From Symbiodinium natans (Eukaryota; Sar; Dinophyceae; Suessiales; Symbiodiniaceae), in assembly GCA_905221605.1 (NCBI GenBank), contig CAJNDS010000558.1, forward strand, positions 463,501 through 527,500: a DNA stretch of 64,000 nt, in the 5' to 3' direction. Numbering within the stretch: the stretch's first letter is position 1; each line of letters begins with the position of its first letter. Under the pieces are notes generated by a model, which was not told the origin of the DNA, made no database searches, and saw nothing but the letters and a program-made list of their open reading frames with translations. The translations under genes were made by a program, and so were the position numbers. Shown piece by piece: positions 10,901 through 24,703 of this stretch.

Positions 10901-12655
10901 CCTGAGAGCCCCAAGCTGTTGTCACTTCTCAACAGGCACCCGAGACTTCCCTCAAGGCCAAACCCTGAATCCTAAACTTCTCTTAAGGGTACATCTTTCG
11001 GGGTCCGAGTATGACTCCCTTGATTTGGTATCCGTGACCACTGCCCGTCGCTGGGTTGGGCCTGTGTAGGTCTGGAACCTTGGCCAATGGCTTCAAGGGG
11101 CCTATTTGGAGGTTCAGGGTACTTAGTAGCCCTATGAACAGAGTAGTTATAACCCACAAAAAAGCCCCCTTACGTTTTGGCCAAGTCACTCTCAGCCCCA
11201 CGGGGCTTTCGAGAACAATGTTGCGAGTGGAAAAAGCTCCCTTAAGTACCCTAATAGGGTTATAGTTGGGTTGTAGGTAACTAAGTAAGCAAGCTTTAAG
11301 CCCCAACTTGTCCCTAATTGAGCCAAGGAACTCAATGAAAGGAATGTCAAAAAGTCTCAGGGTAGTGACATTGCCCCATAATGTGGTCCTTTACCTTCTT
11401 TGAAGGGTTCCGAAGTAATGGGCCCTTGGATTGCCGTAGGGAAGAGAAGGGGGATATGAAGGTTCCCCAATTAAGGGCGCCCATGCGAGCAGCGGGCCCA
11501 TAATTTCAAGTACAGCTCCTCTACTTGCAGCTGGCATTCTAGGGGTTTAGGGTTTGGGCTCCCCCCCTACCGGGCATAGCCCCGAAACTGTAGAAAGCCA
11601 TTCGGGGTGAAGAGCTGAGAACAAGAAGCCTTTCAGGTTTGGGGTTCAGGGTTTAGGGTTTTGAGATCTTAGGTTGCGCCGGAGTGCAACTAGCCGACCC
11701 ACCCCCCCCCCAGCGGACGCCCACTTATCTTTTGTTTCTTTCTGCGGCGGGCATCTGCTGGACATTGGCAGGATCTCTAAAGGTATCTGATACAATCATA
11801 GCGAAACATAGAGGTCCAGGCACCTCTGCCGATCATAGACTCCCATTCCTGACCTTTCGCCGAGCTTGCCCAGCGTGAGCCCTACTTCAAACCTGAACCC
11901 CTACCTCCTAAACCCTAAGCCCTGAACCCTAAACCGTAAAATCTAGAAACCCTGTACCCGGAATCCTCAACCCAACCTGAACCCCTCCCTGCATCCCCTT
12001 GTTCGACTTCTTTACAAGGTAAACGCTGCTGGAAAAAGCCAGCCGGATTCCTAAACAATAACCCCCAACCCCCTAAACCCTAGTCTAAACCCTAGACCCT
12101 AAACCCTAGCCCTAAACCCCAAACCCAGCCGGATTCGAGAAGACCTGGCGATTTGTAAGCCAATCGGCGTGAGGTGCATCTGGACATCACGATTTCGGAC
12201 AAAAGCTGAGAAGGCTTTGGTGGCAGACCGGGGAACCAACAAAAAGGGTTTGGGGTTTAGGGGTTGGGGTTTTTAGGGTGTAGGGTTTAGGGTGTAGGGA
12301 TTGGGGTCCAGGTTTCAGGGTTTTGGGTGTAGGGTTTAGGGTAGGGTCTGTAAATTAGGTGTTGGGCGGTTTAGGCTTTAGGGTTCTGGGGCTTTAGGAT
12401 TCTTTCGGACATCCGGCAAGATCGCCAAAGTTCGATCTCTTCCTTGTCTAAGTATTTCCGAAAACAGGGGTGCTCATAGATCTAGTAGAGCACAGTGTAT
12501 GGCATGGATAGGGCTTAGTGTTCTTAAGACTGTGTTGTTGAATTCGTTTTGAACACTGCAATAAGCCTGAGCAAGGACCCTGTCCTAGGAGTCCTTGTGT
12601 TAGCATCTTGAAAGCCCAAATCCCAAAGGCCGAACGATGGACTTATGTGCCGCCT

Positions 12656-12763
12656 TCAGATTTGCCGCGCCCGATTTGTGAAGCGCAAGCCCAGGTAGGC
12701 GATGACACGCAAGACCGACCCCTGGATCAGGAGTGCCATCACTCCGGTCCAATATTGTGTGTC
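12656..12763 (-). CDS. ABCG exon 42, last helix and stop
   Basis: Reads DTQYWTGVM, then LIQGSVLRVIAYLGLRF and a short basic tail to TGA (12658-12656). (V/F).R..AYL.LRF closes ABCG proteins. Acceptor TCCAG then GAC, phase 0. Confidence 0.95.
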   Translation of the reverse strand, partial: DTQYWTGVMALLIQGSVLRVIAYLGLRFTNRARQI

Positions 12764-15700
12764 CTGGAGCAACCCTAAACCCTAAACCCTAAACGCTAAA
12801 CCCTACACCCAAGTTGTTTAGGGCTTTAGGGTTTAGGACGGGCAACGGGCGCGTAGTTAGATACCTCGAGCTTGGAAATAGCTCCTGATGCAAGGCAGAA
12901 ACTGATGTAGAGCTTCTGGTACAGCAGGAGTAGCCATAGTAATTAGCAGTCATCGTCGCCGTCGTCGTCGTCGTAATAGTTGTCGTCGTGGTCGTAGTAT
13001 TGTAGTAGTTCTATAGTCGTACTGTTGTAGTACTCTAGTAGCACTACTTAGTTGCTGAGTTCATAAGCCCCTAAAAAGTGTAACACTTTGAGTTCTATAA
13101 GGATTTTGATAGTAGTACTCATAGCAACCCGTGCCATCCCACGAAGAGTCCCCAATCCCAAGCCTGCCTGGACCGGGAGCAGAAACTTCGCGTTCCTTGG
13201 TAGCCCCAGTGACTATCTTGAAATAAGGGCACCCTTTTCTGGGGTTGGTTACTTTACCCTAAACCCTAAACCCTAAACCCCAAAAAAGGGGAAAAGGGTA
13301 CCACTGGGCCACCAAGGTTCAGGTAGGCAGATCTGTAGTCAGACAGCTGGTACTGGTCGACATTGCTCAGCTTCGACTCGTCGGGCGGATAGAACGTGAC
13401 GTACTCCTTGCAAAAACCAGGCCTACATGGGGTTTCCCTAGGGTTTAGGGTTTAGGGTTTCGGGTTTCGGGTTTAGGGTTTAGGGCTTAGGGACAGGTAG
13501 GGAGAGTCTACTATATCCATACTTCCCCGGGATGCTCGGGGCTTCTTTATGTGGTACAATGGAACTTTGCGTTAAGAAAGTCTACGGAGCAAGAAATTCG
13601 ACTCTCAAGCGTGATTGCGCCCCACTAATTCAACAGCCATGATACCCTAAGCCCTAAACCCTAAACCCAAAGCCCTAAACCCTAAACCCTAAACCCAAAC
13701 CCTAAACTTAGCCCTCCTTGAAATCCTCCTTAAAGCCCTCTAGGCTATTATAGTATGTTTATAAGGGGGACCACAAGGGAATACTATTCTAATTGTTTTT
13801 GAAGGGCTGGAGGCCTGGAGGGCTGGGAGGACTGGGCTGGCTGGAGGGGCGGGAGAGCTGGAGGGCTGGAGGTCTGAAGGGTTGGTGAGGGTTGAATGAG
13901 ACATGTGCGCCAGACTCTCACCTCAAAGCGACCTTTCTAAACCAACCTGCCTATTCTAGAAACGTGGACCTTGTAACCCTTTTCGTTTCATAAGCTTGAC
14001 CGTGGCATACGGGAGAATTGCACGCGCTTTGAAGTTGGCGGAATCCTAAACCCGAATCAACAACAGGTACCTGACTTCAGGTTGCGGCTATGGGAGGGCC
14101 TACGGGTTCTCAAAGTTTAGTGTTTTCCAGACCCGGTAGCCCAGTAACCATCTTATTATGAGGGCACCCTTTTCTTGGTTGGCTACTTTATAAGAGAAAC
14201 CCAGAACCAACAAAAGGGTAGAGGGTACCACTGGGCTACCAAGCTAGGGTTTTCTAAGAGCTTTACGGTTCAGATCTTGGGCTGGACTCCAGTAGAAGCC
14301 CGAAACCCTTCCACATTCAATCAGCCAGCCAACCCCAAACCCCAAACCCCAAACCCCAAACCCCAAACCCCAAACCCCAAACCCCAAACCCCAAACCCCA
14401 AACCCTAAACCCCAAGCCCTAAGCCCTAAACCCTCCAACAGCTTCGGGGTCTACACCCTAGGCCCAAACCCTAGTCCCTAAGGCTCTGGGCTCCTGTTGG
14501 TCTAGACCCGGGAGTCACCTAGGAATAAAAAGCAGTACCCTTTTTGGTTTTAAGGGGACTATAAGGGAACCCCAACCCTAAAAAAAAAGAAAAAGTGCCT
14601 ACTCCCGGTCCTAGAGGTCCTATTCGCTTTTGGTACCATCTACACCTTAAACCCTAAGAGTTTTCTGCAAGAAGACTATAATTCGCAGCACGTCGGTTGG
14701 TCTAGGGCTAAACCCTAAACCCTAAACCCTAAACCCTAAACCCTAAGCCCCAAGTCCCATAAAAACCAAAACCGCAAGCCCTCGTTGTGGCAGAGGAGGA
14801 AGGTGTGCAGGCATGTCTAAGCTCCAGCCCTCCCGAGAAGCGCGGGTTTAGGGTTTAGGGTTTAGGGTTTAGGGTTTAGGGGTTAGGGTTTATGGTTTAG
14901 GGTTTAAGGTTTAGGGTTTAGGGTGCTTAGGGTCTTGCTTGGCTTTACTTGAGAGTTTCGCGTTCAGAGTTCAGGGGTTGGGTTGAAGCATCTTTCCTCC
15001 CACAAGATGCCCGCGAGCGGGACAGTTTGACTTCGAAGTCCGAAAATACAAACCCCAACTACTAATTGCTTAAGAACCCCGTAAAAAAGGAAAATATCAG
15101 TTTCGTAAAAGGGCAATGTAAATATACGGATTCAGTATTCTCTTCTTTTGGGGTTCTTAAGCAAATAGCAGCCAAGGCCTAGACCCTGTTAGGGGCCAGG
15201 GCAGGACCATTTCGAAAGAGCGTCCAGGAAGCTCATCGCCACACTCCAACGAGTGAAGGAGATGCTGCTGACCACAAGCCTCAGCTCAGGAGCTACACTC
15301 TTGATGCAAGTACAACCGGCTTTTGGGTTTAGGGTTTAGGGTTTAGGGTTTAGGGTTTGGGGCACACTTATCAGGGGTTGTTGGGGTCTTTCCCAACATA
15401 TAGACTACCACGAATACCCTCCAATATGCTCCAAAGGTACCCCGAGTTTCGGAAACTCCCAATAAGGGGGACATCTGTCCACCAACAAACCTGAACGCCA
15501 AGGCATTTCAGGTGTAAGGGCTTGGAGGCTTGCGCTTTGGGTCATGAGTCCAGTCCGTTTGCAACAAACCTTACAAACTCGAAAGCAACCCTGTAATAAA
15601 ACCTGTAAACCCTAAAAACCCTCTAAACCCTACAACTCCTAAAAACATACAAAGCTTGAACCCCCTATATACCCTAAAACCCTTAAACAACCCTAACACC

Positions 15701-18700
15701 CCTCAACCCACCTATAAACCCTAACACCCCTCAACCAACGCACAAACCCTAAAGCCTTATAAACCCTAAGAAACCTATAAACCGGAAAACGCCCTACAAA
15801 CCCTAAACCCTAAACCCTAAGCCCTGCAAACCCTACAAATCCCACAAAGCCCAAACAAGCGGGCTCTTGGGTGCGGCGCAGGCGCTCCCAAAAGCCGCCG
15901 GTCAGGAAGTCTTTCATCTGCATCGGGAGACCCAGGATGCCTTGCAAAGTGGTATTTTCAAGTTTTTTTTTTTTTTTTGTTTTTGCTTGTTTTTTTCGGC
16001 TTTTCTAAGGGGGGGTCGGTGGCTGGGGTTTAGGGTTTAGGAGTTGGGGTTGCTTACGACTTCGCAACTGCGATTAGATCGGTTTATCCGACTTTTTTCG
16101 GCTCTGTGTGTGCCAGCGTGGGCGGCGGCGCGGTGCCGGTCTTCCAAAACCTCGCCAACATAGGGGGGAGGCCGAAGGGAAAAGACCCTCCAGGGCAAGC
16201 CACAAACGCCTGCCTAGACCCAAAAGCAACCCTAAACCCTAAACCCTAAACCCTAAACCCTAAACCCTAAACCCTAAACCCTAAACCCTAAACCCTAAAC
16301 CCTAAACCCTAAACCCAGAATAAGAAGGATGCCCTTTTCAAGGGGCTTCTCAAGGGAACCTAAACGGGGAATAGGGGCCTTCTGGGACCCAGACAACCTC
16401 TAAAACCCTCCTGGCCCTCAACCCTGCCCCTGATACTTAACCTGCCATACCCTAAACCCTAAACCCTAAACCCTAAACCCTAAACCCTTACATACCCTGC
16501 CACCTCCCATCATGAACATCAGGATCGCGCTGATGAAGGCCCCTAGCTGGACGGGCAAGACGCACCTCAACTTGCAATGTGCTGTGGGGGTTTAGGGTTT
16601 AGGGTTTAGGGTTTAGGGTTTAGGGTTTAGGGTTTAGGGTTTAGGGTTTAGGGTTTGAGGAATCTCGCACTAATTCAACATACCTCAAACCCATACCCAT
16701 CAACCTGTAAAGGGAGAACAAAAGGCAGGATTTCACCATACCCCTGATTTTTTTGTTTCAGGGTATGCCCAAAGGGTATGTTGAATGTTTAGCTGTTTTT
16801 CTAGGGTTTGAAAGTTCGGTCCTCCAAACTCACAGTAACGTGGTCTTAAACCCCCTCTACCCCCTCACCTTGGCCGAGTCCTGGATCCCTACACCCAGAA
16901 AAAAAGCCTATAAATCCCTAAGAAACCCTAAACCCTGGGGCCTAAAACCCTGAAACCCTGAAGCCCTCAACCCCTCAAAACTCGCAACCCTAAACCCTCA
17001 ACCCTAACCCTAAACCCCAGCACAAGCCCTAACCACCCGAAACCCTAAACCCTAAATCCTAAACCCTAAACCCTCAACCTAAACCCTAACCCTCCACCGG
17101 GTCGCGACAGTGCATAGCCCCATCCAGAGGCCACGTAGGACACCAAGAAGAATGGCCAGACATAATATTGAAAAGCCTGGTAGGGTTCAGGGTTCAGGGT
17201 TCAGGGTTCAGGGGTCAGGGTTCAGGGTTCAGGGTTCAGGGTTCAGGGTTCAGGGTTTAGGGTTTAGGGTTTAGGGTTTAGGGTTTAGGGTTTAGGGTTT
17301 AGGGTTTAGGGTTTAGGGTTTAGGGTTTAGGGTTTAGGGTAGACGCTGGAGTTTTGAGAGGTACGTCGGGTTTGTTAGTGTGTCGGGTCTCGGGCAAAGT
17401 GGGGGGAAGGGGAGAGCAAATTGAGAGCTTACAGCAACCCTAAGCCCTAAGGTATGGGGCACAACCCCAAAAGAGAAGGTGCTTGGGGGGACCCAGATCA
17501 AAACGCACACTAAACCCTTAACAAACTTAGGTTTAGGGCTTCGGGCGTGGGGTTGGGGTGCCAAAAAGACCCTAAGGCCTAAACCCTGAGCCCTAAACCC
17601 TTTTGTGCCAGGCATCCACTTGGGGCTTGGCCCAGATGTAGTAGACCAGCAAGTAGAAGAAGGTGAGAAGAGCCCAGTCGCAGGTATTCACCTTCAAGGG
17701 CTTGCCTGGACCTCCCCAAAAACACGTTAATCAAAAAAACACCAAACCCCCCAAACAAAAGCACTTATTTCGCATACTTTGGGGGTTCAGCTGGGGCTTA
17801 ATTAGGGCGGAGGGGTCAAAGCTTGGGACCCTAAACCCTAAACCGTAAACCCTAAACCCTAAACCCTAAACCTTTCCGAACCAACAGCGAGGATCTACAG
17901 CAGCCATGCTGGCATGCTACGCCTAGGTGGCCAACCCAGGATGACTAACTTCGTGGGCACAGGTCACCATCCGCGGGCCTGTGCCTGTGATCAGATACCC
18001 GGCGTAAAGATTTGCAACCGCTTGGGATCACAAGTACAGCAACTCCGTGTTTTATGTGTTTTTTTTAGTCTTTCTCTCTCTCTCTAATCTCTCTCTCGCT
18101 GTCCCTCTGTCTTTCTCTCTGTCTCTCTCTCTCTGTCTCTCTCTCTGTCTCTCTCTCTCTCTCCCTCTGTCTCTCTGTCTCTCTCCCTCTCCCTCACACC
18201 CTTCCTGAGCTTCCTGCCAGCGCTCGTGCGCAGAAGAAGGCGCCGCGATTCAGACCGTGGCTTGCCTCACGCCAGTACATCGGTTGGTCGTCGCTGAAGC
18301 ACCTCGCTCTTTGGGTGCTTGTAAGCTTCATACTGCAAATGTTTTCTCTCTCTCTCTCTCTCTCTCTGTGAGCATTTTTGATGTAGGCATACAGTTTGGC
18401 ATAGGGGTGTACAGTAAATAAGCTCGCGTATTTAAAGCCCGTACTATAATAATGGGGAAAAGACCCTAGACTTGGAGATGAAGACAGAAGACTCATGCAT
18501 CTAGTTCCTGCTCCAGCAGTAAGACTCATGAAAAGACGAGTGTTATCCAGACCCGGCGTTAACAGGGTTTCAAGGTGTGACAGGGAGATTCCGGAAGGTT
18601 AGACAGGCGGTTGGGGTCCCGAGGGTGGGTTCCTTGTCAAGAGAGTTCCTGTCACGCAGAAAGACTCATGATGGTACGGTTTCAAAGTCAAGACGGTACG

Positions 18701-21700
18701 GTCTGTTCACTTGTTTCATGCGATACTAATAATATTAAACCAAGCTCGCGCACGAAGTTTATATTAATATGCACGAAATAAGAGAACACAAAGACCCAAG
18801 TTCTTTTAAAGCCCCATTCATGCGTTCCTGCTAATGCAGGCTTGTAATGGTAAAATAGTAATATTGCACTGGTCTTTGGGGGAGAGAACGGTTAATCTTT
18901 AAATTTCCTTTCGTACATCGTCAATCTCGTGACGGCTTGGCTCCTTGTCTGTTCACCTCACCACAATATGAATAACCAGGCTCGCACACTCCCTGATAAT
19001 GTTGTGGTGTGAAGAGAGCACAATATAATTTTGTGGGAAGCTGGCGTCTGAAATGATATATTCGTAGTGTGGGAACGAAACCAACGCGCGAACAAAAAGA
19101 GATCAGAAAATTGATCTATTATTTCGGGGCCCACAATGCTCATACGCTTATAGCCCCGTATAATATTAAAATCAAGGGGGACACGGGCACAATAAGAGCA
19201 TCAATCAAAGGCCGGTGCGTTAACTTACTGCCTTTCATTACTATTATTCTTGTGGGGCGTTCGCAAGCTCACTTATATTCACAATACTATCACGTTCACT
19301 TGCTTAGTCTCTGGTTGCTTAGGGCTTCGGATGCTGGGTGTATAAGTTTGATCTGCTTGGCAGCAGATGGTCGTGGAAGGTTGGAACTCAGTGCTAGGGG
19401 TTTCAGGTTTCGGGGTTTAGGGCTTCGGGTTTAGGCTTTAGGGGTTTAGGGTTTAGGGTTTCGGGGTTTAGGGGGCTTGGGGGTCTAGACGTTCGGGTAC
19501 AAGGCTGCACAGAGCATGATCAGGGAACAGATATCACGAAAGACTGCGCTCCCAACGCTTTACCATCCGTACAACAACTTCCTGTGCCAAAACACACCAG
19601 CTCAAAAACAAACGGGTGCAACCACTATACACTCCACAACCGAGAAAGCGTGCAGATTTCAACTTCACCCCCGAAGAATAGCCTATACTATACGTTCTCT
19701 CGTGCACAGTCTAGCTGCTTGAAAGTTTACGATTTACGGTTTAGGGTTTGGGGGTTAGGGTTAGGGTTGAGGGTGTCATGCGGCCTGAATGCCCGCATCT
19801 ATGTCGAAGAGCATTTTCGGGTTTAGGGTTTGAGGCATACAGCAAGGGGAAGGGCAGTACACAGAACCCCCCCCCCCCCCCCCCCCCCAACCAATCTTTC
19901 TCCCGCATCCTGGCAACAAAAATAACAAAACGAGGAGACGGGGTCACCCTAAACCCGAAACCCGAAAACCTAAACCCTAAATCCTAAACCCTACTGTAAA
20001 CCCTGAACCCTGAACCCTGAACCCTGAGCCCGGAAGGCACTGAATCCAAGCCTCTGAAACCCTGAACCAGATATCCTTTAGGGTTTAGGGTTTGGGGTTT
20101 AGGAATTCCTTCCCCGAGGAGCTGGAGAGAGTAGACTGCAATCAGCAAGGCCAAAGCTATCCTTGCGTCGAGGTGAAGGTCTTGGGGACTTGGGGCCTCC
20201 GGGGGGGCTTTGGACCCCAAAACCCCACAAATTACAACAAATTTAGGGTTTAGGGTTTAGGGTTTAGGGTTTCGACACCCCATGAAACACCCAAGGGCCC
20301 CATACTTCAAAACAGCCACAAAGAGCCCGAGACCCTCACCGCCGAACACCTATAACCCGCAGTTTAGGGTGTAGGGTTAACCCTAAACCCTACACCCCAA
20401 ACCCTAAGCCCTAAACCCAAAACCCTGAACCTTAGCGGAGTTCTTCAGGGAACCTACCCCGATGGATATGGGTTCTGGCAATCACGGGTCGTTTGGAGTT
20501 GAGGCTTTAGGGTTTTAGGGTTTAGGGGTTTAGGGTTTAGGGTTTGGGGTTTGGGGTTTGGGGTTGAAGGCTCCAGGTCATGCAAGGAGGAGGTTAAGGT
20601 TTAGGGCTTAGGGCTTAGGGTTTAGGGTTTAGGGTTTAGGGTTTAGGGTTTACGGTTTAGGGTTTAGGGTTTAGGGTTTCGGGTTTAGGGTTTAGGGTTT
20701 AGGGTTTAGGGTTTAGGGCTTAGGGTTTAGGCTTCAGGCTTGACAGGCTTCTGCGCATTGAGGAAAGATGTCGCCGACCAGGGCGGGGAGCCGAAAATCT
20801 TGCAGTCCATTACCTCGGGAGCAGGGGCACGACACTCCTTGCTTGTGGAGCTCGTCATCAGAATCCGAATGGAGTGTAAGGCCTCTTCTAAAAGAACGGA
20901 TGTTGGGCCATGTAGTAATCGTGCGAAGAAGAAGAAGAATCAAAGCAGAAAGACTCGATTGCAAAAGGAATTGCTTCGCTCTAGGCACTTGGTAGCCAAG
21001 CAACCCCCAAATTCTAGCAAGGGCACCCTTTTTGGGTTGATTACTTTACAAGGGAACCTTGAACCCAAAAAAAGGGAAAAGGGTACCACCTGGGCTACCA
21101 AGGGCAGGAGAAAAAAAACAGAGAGATCAAGGATGGCAATACCACTGCCCTCGGGTAGAGTCAAAACTCTGAGGGTAGTTATATGGTCCCTTTGTAAGGG
21201 CTCTTAGCAAGGCACCTCCCCCCCATTTATCTCTTATAACATATACTCTATACACATTAAGGGCCATACATCCGAACCCTTTAAAGGAGGTTAGGACCAC
21301 ATGTTTAGGGCCCATGAACCACCGTCAGAGAAACCAAGCCCAGCGACGGCTAAGAAGTTTGCCGCAAAGCACATGACCAGCAGGAAGAACATCTTAATGC
21401 CCATAGTGCGCCAGAAGCCAATCAGCGCTGTTCCTGCAAGGCCGCCGGTCCCAAAACCCTAAACCCTCAACGCAAAACCCTAAACCCTAAACCCTAAACC
21501 CTACTGGCCGGCAAATCTTGTGGGGCACTAATCATCACAATGCTGGGAACGTACCCTAAACCCTAAACCCTAAACCCTCAACCCTCAACCCTAAACCCTA
21601 AACAGTAAACCCTAAACCCTAAACCGGCGGGTTATACACAGTCTACTATGAACCAACAAGTAGGGCTTACAGTTAACTCTAGAAAGTTGCCCCTTAAATA

Positions 21701-24670
21701 AGGAATGTCCCTTAACACTTATAAGGAACCCTGATATGATTTGAGGAGTACTCTTTTAATTAAGAGCTCGTGGAGTGTCTGGGTGGAGGCTTGGGGGGGT
21801 GCAGGGTTCCAACATGGAAGATGCATAGGGCTCAGCATATGAGTTGCACGAGTAGGACAAAGATCTTGAAGCTTTTGATCGTTTAGGGTTTAGGGTTTAA
21901 GGTTTAGGGTCCCCAAAATTTCGAAAAGACCGACTTAACTTGATGTTCGGTATAACATCCCAAGTCCCAACCCTCAAGCGACTGGCAAGGCTCTCATCGT
22001 GATTCGGAAGTGGCTGAAGCAGCCCGGCAGCGTCCGATATAAGTCTGCTTGGGCCTTCGGAGGTGGCGGGAATCCCCCTAAACCTTAAACCCCAAGGAAC
22101 CCCAAGGAACCCTAAGGAACCCTAAGGTATTTTAAGGAACCCTAAGAAACCCTAAGGAACCCTAAGGAACCCTAAGGAACCCTAAACCCTAAACCTTAAA
22201 CCCTAAACCCTAAACCCTAAACCTTAAACCATCATCCCTCAGCCTTGTCAATCTTCAGCGGCCTTCCCCACGACAAAGTAAAAACCAGCAGGTGGAGCTC
22301 GTGACTTTCAACGAAGGGGAACACGCTAAAGAGTGTGGAACACTACGTCCGAAACCCCAAAACCCAAAACCCTACTTAAACAGACACCAAAACTGCAAGG
22401 TCTTGACCCCAACACCCACAACCTACTTAAACAGACACCAAAACTGCAAGGGCTTGGCTTTCAGACTCCCCCCCCCGGGAACTTCAGGGCCGGTTTTGCA
22501 ATCTCGGGCAAAGGGCGAGTTGAGGGCAGAGGGTGGGGCGCTTTTGGCGCTTTGACAGCTAGCAGCTAGTGTCTCGTGGGTTTTGAGACCTCACTGGCAA
22601 TCGGACCTGACCCAGCCCGGAACAAAAAAACAACTCCCCCAACCCTGAAGCCTGAACCTTCTCAGCTTAACAAAGAGATGAGTCCATATGAATTTAAAGG
22701 AGACTGCGAGGCCCGACAATGGCTTTCAAAGGCACGCAACGTTACGACACCCGGGAGACTTGACTTCACAGCGGATCCCGCCCGGTACCCCCAAACGGTC
22801 ACACGGACCCGAATAGCCTGGCAAACGTGAGGGTATCCAGGAGGGCCCTGCGAAACCGGGTTGAACATGAGGGTTTGGAGTTGAGGGTTTCGGCTTTAGA
22901 CCGGCCTGCCGAATGAGAGCGAGTCATTACTCTGTGCAGCTTGTATTTTTCCGAACATAGACCCAACACCCTAAACCCTAAACGTGCTGATGGTTGGAAC
23001 CATACACCCCAAAACCCTAACCCTGACCCCGAAATTGGTCGAATCCCCCACAGAGCTCTCCGAGTGGCGAAAGACTTATGTGGGTCTTCTTCCAGTCCGT
23101 CCTTGCTTAGGGTTTATATATGGTTTGGGGTTTGTCTGTTAGGGTCTCGGGTGTAGGGTTGGCTTCGGGCTCGGGGCCACAAGCCCTGAACCCAACAACG
23201 GTATCACTGAGAGGGGCCCGAGTCAAACCCTAACCGTAAGGGTCCATGTACCTTATTCCTGCATACTTGGGCCCCGAAGTCCCTATACAGGAAGTACTCT
23301 AAGGCCCAAAGTATTCCCTAATTATTTGTAGGTACATGGACCCTAAACCCTAAACCCTAAACCCTAAACCCCTAGGGAAGCCGAATGAGGCAATAGCGCC
23401 TCGTCGCTGAGGAGTTCCGATTCGCTCAGGCTCTCGTCCAGCTCAGACTCCTCCTGGACAGTAGCTGTTTGGGGTTTAGGGTTTAGGGTTTAGGTTTTCG
23501 GGTCTAGGGGTTTAGGGGTTTAGGCGTTTAGGTTTAGGGTTTAGGGTTTAGGGTTAGGGTCCATGTACCTAAATAGGGAATACTTGGGCCTTCAAGTACT
23601 TCCTATACAGGGATCTTTTGGCCCCAGTAGATAATAGTAAGGTACATGGACCCTTTGGGTTGGGCCCTCTGCTAGTTTTGCACTCGTGACCTAAACCCTA
23701 AACCCTAAACCCGAAACCCTAAACCCTAAATGAGCCGTAAACACCTACACCCGGATGAAGACCTAAACCCAAAACCCAAAACCCTAGACCCTAACTGGTC
23801 AGAAGAGTCTCAGTGAACTCGAAGCTTGCTACAGTTCAGCAATTATCAAGTGCCCTAGTATAGGATTTAGGGTTTAGCGTTGAAAGCTGGGTGTGAGGAT
23901 GGAGTCTTAGCTTTGAGACCCAAAGCTCGAGAAAGAAAAGCCCTTATATAGGAGGTGCTTTCAGGGCCAAGTATACCCTATTTGGGTACATGGACCCTGG
24001 CCCTAAAACCCTAAACCCTAAGCCCTAAACCCTAGACCCTAAACCCTAAACCCTAAACCAAAAAAGGTAGCCTTCTGTGTGTTGGTTGCTCTATAGGGAA
24101 CCTTAAACCAAAAGAGAAGGCAAAAGGCCACCACTGGGCTTCCAAGTCCTAGCCCGTACCTAAGGGTTAGGGTTTAGGGTTTAGGGTTTAGGGTTTAGGG
24201 TTTAGGGTTTAGGGTTTAGGGTTTAGGGTTTAGGGTTTAGGGTTTAGGGTTTAGGGTTTAGGGTTTAGGGTTTAGGGTTTAGGGTTTGTTGGGTTCCTCG
24301 TCCCAGCGTTCCAGAGGCGGCGAGCGGGCCGTCGTCAGAGTGGGCGAGCTGCTGGCCAGGCTTGCGAGGCGCAGGTCCTGCACGTCGACCCCACGGAAAC
24401 CTGGAGCGCAGTTTAGGGTTTAGGGTTTAGGGCTAGGGTTTAGGGTTTAGGGTTTAGGGTTCAGGGTTCAGGGTTCAGGGTTCAGGGTTCAGGGTTTAGG
24501 GAGCGCAGGCCGGAGCTGCCAAAAGCTCCTTTAATGTGGGCCCTTAAAAAGGGGTCCTCTTATATATCTCTAAAAAAACCCTATACAAACTAAGGGCCCA
24601 GACAGCAGAAGCTTTTGAGGAAGGCGGGGGACCAGTATATATGTATAAGTACATATAAATAAATAAATAA

Positions 24671-24703
<33 letters not shown>

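Larger units (their letters stand above)
9964..12655. other. Spacer between the ABCG stop and the protease His exon
   Basis: Contains an F5 palindrome (10025-10150), F2 copies (10194-10326, 11102-11290), an F3 copy (11350-11480), the AT microsatellite and a mixed TTTAGGG array (12245-12400). Searched on the minus strand for the C1A parts from CGSCW to VAID; none seen. Confidence 0.6.
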
